64,000 nt of DNA from an uncultured Pseudomonadota bacterium. GTDB lineage: Bacteria; Myxococcota_A; Bradymonadia; Bradymonadales; GCA-2716585. Shown one piece after another: positions 1 through 8,411 of the stretch; position 1 is the first letter of the stretch; each line of letters starts with the position of its first letter. The DNA lies in contig CAKZKQ010000092.1 in assembly GCA_937123825.1 (NCBI GenBank), positions 18,984-82,983 on the forward strand. The letters are read 5' to 3'. The translations under genes were made by a program, and so were the position numbers. A model generated the notes under the pieces. It did no database searches. It had not been told where the DNA came from and saw only the letters and a program-made list of their open reading frames with translations.

Positions 1-882
1 CGCAGCGGCAAGATCAAATTGCCCAGCAAAAAATCAGTTTGTCGGGATAAAAAACGTCTCAGCGACATCGTCAAACGCGTCGCATTTGATGTCGACCGTC
101 AAATGCGCGAACAAACCCCGTTGAGCGTCGATGAAGAGCTCGACCTTGGTGACCGACTCGATCGGGAGGTGCGCAACCACCCCCAGTTCAAAGGCAAAGT
201 CGATGGTCGCAAGACCCGCAAATGGCGCGCCTACCTGGCCCGCGTCGCCCAACCGCTGCTGGCCGAGATCGAGCGCCGCGACATCCCCTACCACTTTCAT
301 GTCATCGACGATCCCACCGTCAACGCCTTCGCCATCCCCGGCGGCCACATCTACTTCTTTACCGGGCTGCTCGAAAACAAAGGCGGCGCATGGATCAAAA
401 CGGAGGCCGATCTGGCCGGAATCCTCGCCCACGAAATCAGCCACGTTGACATGGGCCACTGCGCCGCCGTCTTTGAATACCTCAAGGCCATCGGCGTGAC
501 CGGAAAGGAGGCCATCTCGGCGTCGGTCATCTTGACGCTTGCCCGAGGCGCCTTCAGCTCCAACCAGGAGGATGAAGCCGACATCAACGCCACCGAGATC
601 ATGATTCGCGCGCAATATGACCCGGGATCCTTCGCAAAAATGTGGCAGCGCTGGGCCAAACTCCAAGGAGACGACGGCCAGAAGCGCACCTCGGACGGTC
701 TCGAAGGGCTGATCAACGACGAACTGGAGAACCTGCTGCGCAGCCACTCAGAACCCCGCAAGCGCGCCTGCACAGTCTCAACCCAGGCCCGCGACAGCCT
801 CAAAGCAGCCCCCTTCAATCGCTATTACATCGGACGCAAAAACTTCAAACGCCGCAAACCGAGGGTCAAAAAGCAATACTGA
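1..882 (+). CDS. M48-family zinc metalloprotease, 5' end cut by window edge
   Basis: The reading frame is open from the first base, so the true start and any signal peptide may lie outside the window; the first in-frame start codon is a TTG at 19 (287 aa from there). HEISH (HExxH) at about residues 138-142 gives two zinc-binding histidines and the catalytic Glu. A downstream QEDEAD motif (Glu about 184) supplies the third ligand, as in M48/HtpX/Oma1-type peptidases. The preceding NAFAIPGGHIYFFTGLL segment is also typical of the family. The C-terminus is very basic. The stop overlaps the next start (TGATG), so translation is probably coupled to thiO, although no functional link is known. Family assignment is firm; substrate unknown. 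Confidence 0.88.
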   Translation, partial: RSGKIKLPSKKSVCRDKKRLSDIVKRVAFDVDRQMREQTPLSVDEELDLGDRLDREVRNHPQFKGKVDGRKTRKWRAYLARVAQPLLAEIERRDIPYHFHVIDDPTVNAFAIPGGHIYFFTGLLENKGGAWIKTEADLAGILAHEISHVDMGHCAAVFEYLKAIGVTGKEAISASVILTLARGAFSSNQEDEADINATEIMIRAQYDPGSFAKMWQRWAKLQGDDGQKRTSDGLEGLINDELENLLRSHSEPRKRACTVSTQARDSLKAAPFNRYYIGRKNFKRRKPRVKKQY

Positions 883-2066
883 TGACCAAGACACCCACGC
901 CCAGCAACGCCCTGCGCGAGGCCAGCGCCCAAATCCACGACGACATCATCATCGGAGCGGGCGTCATCGGCCTGGTCATCGCCTGGAGGCTGGCCAACGC
1001 AGGGCGCCGCGTGCTGGTCGTTGAACGCCATCACCCCGGCGCCGGAGCCAGCCGGGCCGCCGCAGGGATGCTGGCTCCGTTGGCCGAAATCGACTACGTC
1101 GAGCGCGAGTTTCTGGAACTCAAACAACGCAGCATGATCCTTTGGCCCAGCTTCGCCGCAGAACTCGAAGCGCTCACCGGCATCGACCTCGACCACCGCA
1201 CACACGGCACGCTGATGGTCGCCATCGACCGGGACGACGCCGAAGATCTGCGCCGACACTTCGACTATCGCCAAAGCCTGGGTCTGCCCGTTCAATGGCT
1301 CACCGGCCCGCAAGCTCGTCAGCTCGAACCCTACCTCTCCAACCGCATCCAGGCCGCCATCGACATCCCGTCCGACCATCAGGTCGACAACCTCAAGCTC
1401 GTCGACGCCCTGACCCAAGCCGCCACCCGCTGCGGCGCCACCATCCTGACCCAAACCACCGTCTCTCACATCAACACCGACACCCAAACCCCCACCGCCG
1501 CCGTGCACCCCACCCACCACCCCGACCAACCCCACACCACCCTGCGCGCCAAAGACAACGTCATACTGGCCGCCGGATGCTGGTCGCGCCGCGTCGGCGG
1601 CCTCAAGCCCTCCCACCGACCACAGGTCCGCCCCGTCAAAGGCCAGATGTTCTCGGTCCAAATGCCCCAGGAACACGTCCTGACACGGGTCGTCCGCGCA
1701 CCCGAAGCCTACCTCGTTCCCCGCTCCGATGGACGCCTGATCATCGGCGCCACGTGCGAAGAAAAAGGCTTTGATGACCGGCTGACCGCCGGCGGCCTTT
1801 TTGATGTCCTCAGAGGCGCCTACGAAACCCTCCCCATTGTTTATGAACTGGAGTTCTTGAAAACCTGGGTGGGGCTGAGACCTGGCACTCTGGACAACGA
1901 ACCCATCATCGCCCGCTCACAAACCCCCGGTGTCATCTTTGCCACCGGACACTACCGCAACGGCATCCTCTTGACGCCCGTCACCGGCGCGCTTGTTCTG
2001 GAGATGGTCCTGGGAGGGTGGAAAGGGGCCGATGGGAAGGTCGGGGAGACCTTTACAAGCCCCTGA
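882..2066 (+). CDS. thiO: Glycine oxidase ThiO (FAD-dependent)
   Basis: Flavoprotein that oxidises glycine to iminoglycine for thiazole synthesis in thiamine production. The N-terminus has the FAD-binding GxGxxG (IIIGAGVIGLVIAWRLANAG) followed by the acidic end of beta-2 (VVE). The C-terminus carries the ThiO hallmark GHYRNGILLTPVTG. Start ATG at 882 overlaps the preceding stop; 394 aa is near normal family length. The last residues (about GKVGETFTSP) and the stop codon are encoded by the REP-like element at 2033-2083, so the C-terminal tail has been rewritten by that repeat. Convergent with thiE, which follows two bases after. The rest of the pathway here (thiS, thiG, thiE) lies on the opposite strand. 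Confidence 0.93.
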   Translation: MTKTPTPSNALREASAQIHDDIIIGAGVIGLVIAWRLANAGRRVLVVERHHPGAGASRAAAGMLAPLAEIDYVEREFLELKQRSMILWPSFAAELEALTGIDLDHRTHGTLMVAIDRDDAEDLRRHFDYRQSLGLPVQWLTGPQARQLEPYLSNRIQAAIDIPSDHQVDNLKLVDALTQAATRCGATILTQTTVSHINTDTQTPTAAVHPTHHPDQPHTTLRAKDNVILAAGCWSRRVGGLKPSHRPQVRPVKGQMFSVQMPQEHVLTRVVRAPEAYLVPRSDGRLIIGATCEEKGFDDRLTAGGLFDVLRGAYETLPIVYELEFLKTWVGLRPGTLDNEPIIARSQTPGVIFATGHYRNGILLTPVTGALVLEMVLGGWKGADGKVGETFTSP

Positions 2067-2083
2067 AATCACACAACTTTTCC
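2033..2083 (-). repeat. REP-like element, copy A
   Basis: On the minus strand it reads AAAAGTTGTGTGATTTCAGG, then GGCTTGT, then the hairpin AAAGGTC-TCCCC-GACCTT (arms at 2037-2042 and 2048-2053). It overlaps the 3' ends of the convergent thiO and thiE genes. It is one of nine related copies; copy B at 13.8 kb is its nearest relative, sharing even the loop. Confidence 0.85.
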
Positions 2084-2653
2084 CCCTCCCCCAAAAAACC
2101 ACCCGATGGCCGCCGTTCCCACAGCGCCAGCTTCAACGCAGGCCTGAGCGTTGTCCTGCGTGATGCCGCCCAACGCGATGATCGGCAGCGGAGAACGTTG
2201 GGCGATGCGGCGCAGGCCATCGAGCCCAAGCGTGGGTCGATGGTCTTGTTTGGAGTTGGGGGGAAAGACGGGTGAGAGGGTGACCAGATCTGCAGATTGG
2301 GATGCGGCGTTGTGGATGTCTTCCAGGCTGTGGCAGGCGCGCATGAGGTGGCGCAATTGGGGAGGGCGCTCGATGGCAGGGGCCTGTGAAGGCAGGTGAA
2401 GGGCATCGGCGCCGACAGCGATGGCGATGTCCAGATCCCCATTGATGATGAGCCCGGTGTGGTGGGTTCGGCACAGCGGCGCAAGGACCTGGGCGGCGTG
2501 CAGGCGTTGCGGATGAGAGAGGGTTTTGGCGCGCAGGTGGAGCCAGGGCAGGTTGCCACTTTGGACCAACGCTGCGGCGGCTTGGAGCCAGCTTTGCGGC
2601 GAGGGCAGTTGTGGGTCGGTGATGGCGATGCGCCAGGGTTTGGGCGCGGTCAC
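2069..2653 (-). CDS. thiE: Thiamine-phosphate synthase family protein (ThiE/TenI)
   Basis: TIM-barrel enzyme expected to join HMP-pyrophosphate and thiazole-phosphate into thiamine phosphate. Visible family motifs are the early ITD segment, [10 protein letters not shown] and [10 protein letters not shown] (equivalent to INDR and GvHlGQ), [10 protein letters not shown] (equivalent to GPvfpT) and the C-terminal phosphate-binding [12 protein letters not shown]. At 194 aa it is slightly short and starts abruptly, so a TenI-like aminopyridine aromatase paralogue cannot be excluded. The start overlaps the thiG stop by 4 bases, indicating translational coupling. The last residues (GGGGKVV) run into the border of REP-like copy A. 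Confidence 0.82.
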   Translation of the reverse strand: MTAPKPWRIAITDPQLPSPQSWLQAAAALVQSGNLPWLHLRAKTLSHPQRLHAAQVLAPLCRTHHTGLIINGDLDIAIAVGADALHLPSQAPAIERPPQLRHLMRACHSLEDIHNAASQSADLVTLSPVFPPNSKQDHRPTLGLDGLRRIAQRSPLPIIALGGITQDNAQACVEAGAVGTAAIGWFFGGGGKVV

Positions 2654-3465
2654 GGTTTGGAGATGCGGGTGCCAATAATGCCTTCAAGCGGGCTTGAGGC
2701 CGTGGCGTAGAGTTTGCGTGGGATGCGGCCAGCCTCAAAGGCAAGGCGGCCGCCGTCGATGGCCAGGCGCATGGCGGCGGCCATCTTGACGGGATCTTTG
2801 GCGCCAGCGATGGCGCTGTTGAGCAAGACCGCGTCGCAGCCAAGCTCCATCGCGATGGCGGCATCGGAGGCCGTCCCAACCCCAGCGTCCACGATGACGG
2901 GGACGTTGACCAGCTCTCGGATGATTTGCAGGTTGTAGGGGTTGCGGATCCCCATGCCGCTGCCGATGGGCGCCCCCAGGGGCATGACCGCGGCGCAGCC
3001 GATGTCTTCAAGTTTTTGGCAGGTGACGGGATCGTCATTGCAGTAGGGCAGCACGGTGAAGCCGTCATCGACCAGGACGCGCGCCGCCTCCAGGAGGTTG
3101 CCCACATCGGGAAAGAGGGTGCGATCATCCCCGAGCACTTCGAGCTTGATGAGACTTGTGCCGAGCGCTTCACGCGCCAGATGGGCGGTCAAAATGGCGT
3201 CCTTGGCGGTGTAGCAGCCAGCGGTGTTGGGCAAGAGCGTGTAGCGCTGGCGATCGATGACATCCAGCACCCCCATGGCACCGTCTTGCTGGAGGTTGAG
3301 GCGCCGGATGGAGACGGTGACGATCTGAGCGCCGCTGGCGTCGAGTGCCTTGTTCATGATCGCCAGGTTGGGATACCGGGACGTGCCCACCAGCAGGCGG
3401 CTGGTGTAGGTCTTTCCGGCCAGCGTCAGCGGCTTGGCGGCGGGCGTCAGCGGGGGCGAGTTCAT
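2650..3465 (-). CDS. thiG: Thiazole synthase ThiG
   Basis: Builds the thiazole ring from DXP, dehydroglycine (made by ThiO) and ThiS thiocarboxylate. The sequence shows [12 protein letters not shown] near the N-terminus, [27 protein letters not shown] with the expected Schiff-base lysine, [24 protein letters not shown] and [13 protein letters not shown]. All are classical ThiG motifs and the 271 aa length is normal. ATG start at 3465 with AGGACG a few bases upstream. Overlaps thiE by 4 bases. It lies 134 bases after thiS, so thiS-thiG-thiE form a co-directional unit. No TPP (THI-box) riboswitch signature was seen ahead of thiG, thiS or aroC. Confidence 0.95.
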   Translation of the reverse strand: MNSPPLTPAAKPLTLAGKTYTSRLLVGTSRYPNLAIMNKALDASGAQIVTVSIRRLNLQQDGAMGVLDVIDRQRYTLLPNTAGCYTAKDAILTAHLAREALGTSLIKLEVLGDDRTLFPDVGNLLEAARVLVDDGFTVLPYCNDDPVTCQKLEDIGCAAVMPLGAPIGSGMGIRNPYNLQIIRELVNVPVIVDAGVGTASDAAIAMELGCDAVLLNSAIAGAKDPVKMAAAMRLAIDGGRLAFEAGRIPRKLYATASSPLEGIIGTRISKP

Positions 3466-3599
3466 GGCAACGTCCTGGCTTTGGTGGGGGTGTGGCCCGA
3501 TGGGGTTGCGGGTGTCAATGCAGCTTCAGGGTCAGGTTTTACCCTCTTGGGCAAGAGTCTGCCAGGACAAAGTCGCCGGGCGCGGCTGACAAGTTTGGT

Positions 3600-3824
3600 T
3601 CAGCCACCAGCAGTCGCGCGCACGACCTCGACATCCGCGCCGGGCGCCACGATGGTTTGGCCCCACTTGCTGCGGGGCACCACGGCTGCGTTGATGGCGA
3701 CCGCCAGACCGCCAACCTCAGGGTCGATCTTGAGCCAACGCAGCAGCGCACGGACATCGCCGTCTGCGGGGATGCTTTGGGGTTGTCCGTTGAGGGTGAT
3801 GTGGATCTGCGATGTCGAGTTCAT
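3600..3824 (-). CDS. thiS: Sulfur-carrier protein ThiS
   Basis: Small ubiquitin-fold sulfur carrier for thiazole synthesis; its C-terminal Gly-Gly is adenylated and thiocarboxylated. It shows beta-grasp features (ITLNGQPQSIP, LLRWLKIDP, VAVAINAAVVPRSKW-like core, GADVEVVRATAGG) and ends in Gly-Gly as required. The ATG at 3824 is preferred (74 aa). An upstream in-frame TTG at 3851 would add nine residues and overlap the preceding gene. Its stop is followed by 134 bases before thiG. No thiF is present in the window, so the adenylating enzyme must be encoded elsewhere. Confidence 0.85.
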   Translation of the reverse strand: MNSTSQIHITLNGQPQSIPADGDVRALLRWLKIDPEVGGLAVAINAAVVPRSKWGQTIVAPGADVEVVRATAGG

Positions 3825-3828
3825 GATC

Positions 3829-4323
3829 TCACGGGGGGTTTTGGGCGCCAAGGAGGATCAGCGCCAGCTCCTGGAGGTCGAGGTCGGACTCATTTTGGGG
3901 TCCCATCGTCACGATGCCAAAGATTTTACGGCCGTCGATGACAAAAAAGAGCGGATTATCCGCGGTGTTGAGGTTTTGTTCGAACTCTTGCTGCTCGCTC
4001 ATCGTGGGGGCTTCATGAATGAAGGCGATCAGATCACCCGCCTCCTTCCGAGCCAGGCACGCCACCATATTCTCCTCGGCGATTTCCAGCACATCGACCT
4101 TCCAACCCATGGCCTCAAGGCGCCTCTCCAGCGCTTGCGCGGTGACCTTTTGGACCAGCGGCCCCCATTTGATGCTCGGGCGGCGGCTGGGGCGCTTGGT
4201 GTCGGCATGATCGTACGCATCCCACATCACAGGCTGGCTGTACGTGTCCTCCTGGGCCAGCAAAAGCGCGCCACACAGCGCCAACCCGCAAAGCGCTCTC
4301 CATCCATGGGCCAGATTCTTCAT
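3829..4323 (-). CDS. Hypothetical secreted protein
   Basis: 164 aa with an N-terminal signal-peptide-like stretch (WRALCGLALCGALLLAQ) and no further membrane segment. The mature part is soluble-looking, with a mixed alpha/beta pattern (WKVDVLEIAEENMVACLARKEAGDLIAF). Not recognised as a known family. The gene sits in a tightly packed cluster: its ATG overlaps the aroC stop and its own stop is 4 bases before the thiS start. It is therefore co-transcribed with aroC and thiS-thiG-thiE. The context gives no firm function. Confidence 0.6.
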   Translation of the reverse strand: MKNLAHGWRALCGLALCGALLLAQEDTYSQPVMWDAYDHADTKRPSRRPSIKWGPLVQKVTAQALERRLEAMGWKVDVLEIAEENMVACLARKEAGDLIAFIHEAPTMSEQQEFEQNLNTADNPLFFVIDGRKIFGIVTMGPQNESDLDLQELALILLGAQNPP

Positions 4324-5426
4324 GATGACGGTGTATCCCTGAAGCTCGCTCTGGCCTCTTGCATCAGCGCCAGATCCATCAAGACCAACGCGGCCATTGC
4401 CTCGACCAACGGCACCGCGCGCGGCAACACACAGGGATCGTGCCGCCCTTTCATCAGGATGTCGACATCTTGTCCCTGACGGTTGACGGTCTTTTGGGGG
4501 CGCGCGATGGTCGCCACCGGTTTAAACGCCACGCGCATCGTGATGGGCATGCCGCTGCTGATGCCTCCCAGGATGCCGCCGGCGTGGTTGGTCGTGGTCA
4601 CCACGCGGCCCTGATCGTCGGTGGCAAAGGGATCATTGTGATGACTGCCGCGCATGGTTGCACCATTAAAACCAGCCCCGGACTCGAAACCCTTGGCCGC
4701 AGGCAACGACATCATGCCATACGCCAGCAGCGCCTCTGCCTTTCCAAAGACAGGCTCACCCCATCCCGCCGGCACCCCCCTGGCCACACACCCCACCACG
4801 CCGCCCAGCGAGTCGCGATCAATCCGCGCCGTTTGGATGAGCTCGGCCATGTCGCCAGCCACCGCGGGGTCTGGACAGCGGGTCGGATGGGCATCCACGC
4901 TTTGACGGTCGACGCTGTCGCCATCGACCTCAGCGACCAAACGCTCCACCCGCTCAACCCACGCCACGATCTCCACGCCGTAGCGCGCCTGGAGCCACTG
5001 CTGCGCCACAGCACCTGCCGCCACGCGGGCCGCCGTCTCCCTGGCAGAAGCCCTGCCACCCCCCCTCCAATCGCGCCGCCCATACTTGGCCTCATAGGTA
5101 TAATCGGCGTGGCTGGGCCTCCAGGTATCCTTCCATTGGCGGTACTTTCTAGAATCCGCATCTTTGTTCCAGATCACCATCTGGATCGGGGTTCCAGTGG
5201 TGACGCCCTCAAAGACTCCTGAAAGAATCTCGATTTTATCGGGCTCTTTGCGCGGCGTGACCAATTTTGATTGACCCGGCCTGCGGCGCGAAAGTTGATG
5301 CTGAACGTCCTCCATATCGAGCTTTAACCCGGGAGGACAACCATCGATCGTGCACCCCAGCGCCGGTCCATGAGACTCGCCCCAGGTCGTGACGCGAAAG
5401 AGATGTCCAAAGGTCGAAAGCAACAC
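4320..5426 (-). CDS. aroC: Chorismate synthase AroC
   Basis: Last shikimate-pathway step, EPSP to chorismate, needing reduced FMN. The start LSTFGHLFRVTTWGESHGPALG and the segments RRRPGQSKLVTPRKEPD, GTPIQMVIWN, RGGGRASARETAARVAAGA, FNGATMRGSHHNDPF, NHAGGILGGISSGMPI and GRHDPCVLPRAVPLVEAM are textbook AroC signatures. 368 aa is normal length. The start is GTG at 5426 preceded by GGAGGTGA on the minus strand; an adjacent TTG at 5423 has better spacing. First gene of the unit continuing into the thi genes. Confidence 0.97.
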   Translation of the reverse strand: MLLSTFGHLFRVTTWGESHGPALGCTIDGCPPGLKLDMEDVQHQLSRRRPGQSKLVTPRKEPDKIEILSGVFEGVTTGTPIQMVIWNKDADSRKYRQWKDTWRPSHADYTYEAKYGRRDWRGGGRASARETAARVAAGAVAQQWLQARYGVEIVAWVERVERLVAEVDGDSVDRQSVDAHPTRCPDPAVAGDMAELIQTARIDRDSLGGVVGCVARGVPAGWGEPVFGKAEALLAYGMMSLPAAKGFESGAGFNGATMRGSHHNDPFATDDQGRVVTTTNHAGGILGGISSGMPITMRVAFKPVATIARPQKTVNRQGQDVDILMKGRHDPCVLPRAVPLVEAMAALVLMDLALMQEARASFRDTPSS

Positions 5427-6086
5427 TCACCTCCACTGCCGCAATGCATGCGACAATCAAATCCCAAATAACGCGTACAAAATCCATTCACACGCATTTT
5501 TTCCACACCCCAAAATTGCAAATGCAATCTAAACTTTAGACCCAACACCGCATTCATCGGGCTTGAACCAAACACAACCCAGCATAACCAACCATGGCCA
5601 CCCACATCAACACCACGTCACTGTCGTTTTCGGAGCACCGCTTTAAAGCAGTCAACAGGCAACATAAAAACAGTCATCCTGCAATATGAGAATACCGTCC
5701 AGAAGGCGTCTTTTTTCAATAAAAGAACAAAAAGTGGTGTTTGCTCTTTACACAATCACTGTGTTGTTGCAAAACTGATTAAGTGAGACCCACGGCTTGA
5801 CGCGTTATGGTCATTATTCACGCCACCAGAACTGCGTATTCTAAAAAGCTTCACAAGAGTCTCATTTTAGAGCGCTTGGGCAAGCATCGCCGCTCTGATT
5901 AGGACCAGCGCAGAGCTCATGACGACGCTTGTTGATAGACAATTGTTTCAGGAGGCACACAAACCTGCACGGTAATTTTGGGGTGCAAGTAAAACACCTC
6001 ATCCTCCCATTTGGAATTGATACGAATATACAGCGATATGCCTGTGGCTGCCAGGACACGCACAAGCCCAAGGATCGATCTCACCT
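5427..6086. other. Intergenic region with small inverted repeat
   Basis: About 660 bases of AT-richer DNA between the divergent aroC and HTH-receiver genes. No convincing gene was found. It contains a perfect inverted repeat ATTGCA-AA-TGCAAT at 5515-5528, about 90 bases upstream of aroC, a possible operator of unknown regulator. Promoters for both flanking genes must lie here but no strong -35/-10 pair stands out. No REP-like copy is present. Confidence 0.5.
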
Positions 6087-6656
6087 ATGGCCAAACTCAA
6101 TCTTGATAAAGAAATCTTTACCACCTTTGAGGTCGCAAAGCTCTGCAACGCAAACATCACCTCGATCAAAAACTGGATTGAGAAGAACAAATTGCGTGCC
6201 TTTAAAACCCCCGGGGGCCACTACCGCATCGAACGCGATGTCTTAAAGACATTTCTGGACGAATACGGCATGCCCAACCCGTTTCGCGATCGCACCGACC
6301 GCAAGGTCATGGTCCTGTGCAAAGAACCCGCCACCGTCGAACTCGTTCGCCGTGGGGTTGGCCGAGATGTTCAGGTCGAAGGCACCGACGACCCCATCGA
6401 AGGCGCCTTGATGGTCGGCGCCATGCAGCCAGATTGTCTGATCATTGATGTGCTGATGGAAGGCTCGGGCGGGCTCCACATGGTCCGCAAAATTCGCGAA
6501 CACAACCAGTTCAACCGCACCCGCATCATCGTCTACTCCAACACCGACGACGTCGATCTGGAGCACGACGCCCGCGAGGCCGGGGTCAACCACTTCATAC
6601 GCACCACCGAAGGCATCGACGCCCTCAAAGAACGCGTGATCAAAGAACTCAACTGA
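6087..6656 (+). CDS. MerR/excisionase-type HTH protein with C-terminal receiver domain
   Basis: 189 aa. Residues about 10-55 form a helix-turn-helix with the MerR/HTH_17 signature (FTTFEVAKLCNANITSIKNW, then FKTPGGHYRI). Residues about 72-189 resemble a response-regulator receiver: KVMVLCKEP strand, LIIDVLMEGSGG with the candidate phospho-Asp, RIIVYSN, and FIRTTEGIDALKERV at the end. The usual receiver Lys is not obvious and the N-terminal acidic pair is missing, so phosphorylation is uncertain. The DNA-binding domain precedes the receiver, the reverse of most response regulators. No adjacent kinase, so it is an orphan; a role as a transcription regulator is inferred. Confidence 0.8.
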   Translation: MAKLNLDKEIFTTFEVAKLCNANITSIKNWIEKNKLRAFKTPGGHYRIERDVLKTFLDEYGMPNPFRDRTDRKVMVLCKEPATVELVRRGVGRDVQVEGTDDPIEGALMVGAMQPDCLIIDVLMEGSGGLHMVRKIREHNQFNRTRIIVYSNTDDVDLEHDAREAGVNHFIRTTEGIDALKERVIKELN

Positions 6657-6861
6657 TCACAGCTCCCCCCACCACGCGGGCATCGCCTCTCATCCTTACC
6701 AGGCGCAGACACAACCCTCACCCAGGTTGAATCTGCCGCCCGGCGATGGCCTCGCACCCCACCTACACAATGTATTAAAGAAAAGAAGCCCGCATCAGCG
6801 AGCCCAGACCGGAGGCCACCCGCCCTGCGGTCACCACCGCGTTTGGCTCGCCTGTGCTTTT

Positions 6862-6882
6862 GGGCCCTCGTGTGAAGGGCCC
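6862..6882. terminator. Hairpin between convergent genes
   Basis: GGGCCCT-CGTGTGA-AGGGCCC, a 7-bp perfect stem with 7-base loop between the convergent HTH-receiver and serA genes. It lies 7 bases after the serA stop. No clear U-tract follows on either strand, so termination is suggested by position only. Confidence 0.35.
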
Positions 6883-6888
6883 AGACCA

Positions 6889-8229
6889 TCAAGAAGGGCA
6901 AACCTCGATGACGCGCACGCTGCGGATGGAGGTTGGATCACCCGTGTTGGCGATCGAGCGCTCGATCAGACCCTTGATCTGCTCGTCCGTCAAAGCGCCG
7001 TCAAGCGCGTTGACATCGTACGCGATGCCGTAATCGGGGAAGTCGCGGTGCACACTCGAGAGGTTCGACAGACCCGCCTCGTAGATGGTCTCGTCGATGG
7101 CCTTCTTGGTCCCGCGACGATCACTGTGCACCACCGCCAACATGTGACTCGGCGAGACCCCTTCGGGGATGCCGATGGGATGCTTGGGGCTGAAGACACA
7201 GTTGCGTACGCGGCCTGCGCAGCTGAATGCCCGCGTCGTGCCCGCCACATGGCGCGCGATGCGCGGCTGCGCCTCCTGGGTCGACGCACCAATGTGCGGG
7301 GTGCCATAAATCCGAGGCTCGTCGGCATACGGATTGCGCCAGACCTCGCCTTTGCGCCGAGGCTCCTGCGGAAAAACATCCACGAAGGCATACTCGACGC
7401 TGCCGGCTTTGACCGCCGCCAACAAATCCTCCGGCTCGTAGATCACGCCGCGGGCAGCGTTCACAAAAAGCTTCGGACCGGGGGTCTCGACATTGGTCCC
7501 AAAAGACATCAAGTCTTCGCGCGTGACCAGACCCACGTTGCTGCGCCCTTGATAGTCCGTCGCCGACACGTGCAGCGTCACCACGTGCGACTGCTCAAAG
7601 ACCTCTCGCACAGAACCAAGCGAGCGCCAACCAAGCAAATCACCCACCTCGCGGGCCACCTCTCGGTTGTCGTAAAACGCAATCTTCATCCCAAAGGCCG
7701 CGCAAACCTGGGCCACCTGCTTGCCGATGTTGCCAAGCCCGATGACGCCCAGCGTCTTGCCCTTAAGCTCGTAGCGCGCCGTGCCAGACTTGGTCCACTG
7801 GTGGGCGTCAGTCGCTGTCACAGCCTCGACCAGCCGCCGGCTCATCACAATCATCTCACCAAGCACCATCTCCACCACAGAACGCGCGTTGGAGATCGGA
7901 TCGTTGCACACCATGATGCCCGCCCGAGCGCAGGCCTCTTTGTCCACGGAGTCATCCCCGATGCAGCACAGCATCACACCAAAGAGGTTTGGGGTCGCGT
8001 CCACAACCGCCTGGGTGATCTGAACGCGACTGCGCTTGAAGATGAGGTTGTGCCCACCGCGCTTGAGGATCTCCACCAACTCCTGCTCAGTGTCAGGGGG
8101 TGAGTCCATGCGTTCGACCTCAATGCCCATCTTTTCCAGGTAACCATCAAGGTCGGGGTGAGGGTGCTCCAGCACCAACGCTTTCTTAAAACGACCACGC
8201 CAGATGCGCGGGTTGTAAATGTCGGTCAC
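6889..8229 (-). CDS. serA: D-3-phosphoglycerate dehydrogenase (SerA-type)
   Basis: NAD-dependent 2-hydroxyacid dehydrogenase expected to oxidise 3-phosphoglycerate in serine biosynthesis. It has the Rossmann motif GVIGLGNIGKQVA, and the catalytic residues appear as Arg in FVNAARGVIY, Glu in VDVFPQEP and His in TPHIGAST. After the catalytic core there is about 100 aa that may be an ACT-like regulatory domain (HMLAVVHSDRRGTKKAIDE and later). The GTG at 8229 is chosen because GGAG lies 9 bases upstream; a GTG at 8262 would add 11 residues. Related hydroxyacid dehydrogenases are the main alternative. Confidence 0.85.
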   Translation of the reverse strand: MTDIYNPRIWRGRFKKALVLEHPHPDLDGYLEKMGIEVERMDSPPDTEQELVEILKRGGHNLIFKRSRVQITQAVVDATPNLFGVMLCCIGDDSVDKEACARAGIMVCNDPISNARSVVEMVLGEMIVMSRRLVEAVTATDAHQWTKSGTARYELKGKTLGVIGLGNIGKQVAQVCAAFGMKIAFYDNREVAREVGDLLGWRSLGSVREVFEQSHVVTLHVSATDYQGRSNVGLVTREDLMSFGTNVETPGPKLFVNAARGVIYEPEDLLAAVKAGSVEYAFVDVFPQEPRRKGEVWRNPYADEPRIYGTPHIGASTQEAQPRIARHVAGTTRAFSCAGRVRNCVFSPKHPIGIPEGVSPSHMLAVVHSDRRGTKKAIDETIYEAGLSNLSSVHRDFPDYGIAYDVNALDGALTDEQIKGLIERSIANTGDPTSIRSVRVIEVCPS

Positions 8230-8411
8230 AGATCTGGTCTCCAGCAGAGCCAACAGACACACACTTGCACAGCCTGCGCCTGCTCATTCAAGATGTTGGC
8301 GGCTTGGTGTCGTGACGCCTGTTCAAGAGCGGGGAAAACAGAACCGGGCCACAGACACAACCGCATTGTTGTGTATTGACCCTTCCGTCATGCGTCAAGG
8401 AGCCAAATTCA

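Noticed and set aside
34..747. Long minus-strand open frame opposite the M48 peptidase gene
   Set aside because: It mirrors the coding frame of a gene with clear HExxH motif; GC-rich codon bias produces such shadow frames. No family motif in its translation.
3466..3599. TPP riboswitch ahead of thiG
   Set aside because: No CUGAGA or ACCUGAUCUGG-type conserved boxes were found in the gap or upstream of aroC.
2926..4479. 517-residue plus-strand frame across thiG, thiS and aroC
   Set aside because: Runs opposite three well-identified genes; its translation has no recognisable motif.
5797..5802. TTGACG as a -35 box upstream of the HTH-receiver gene
   Set aside because: No acceptable -10 hexamer lies at 16-18 bases, and it is almost 290 bases from the start codon.
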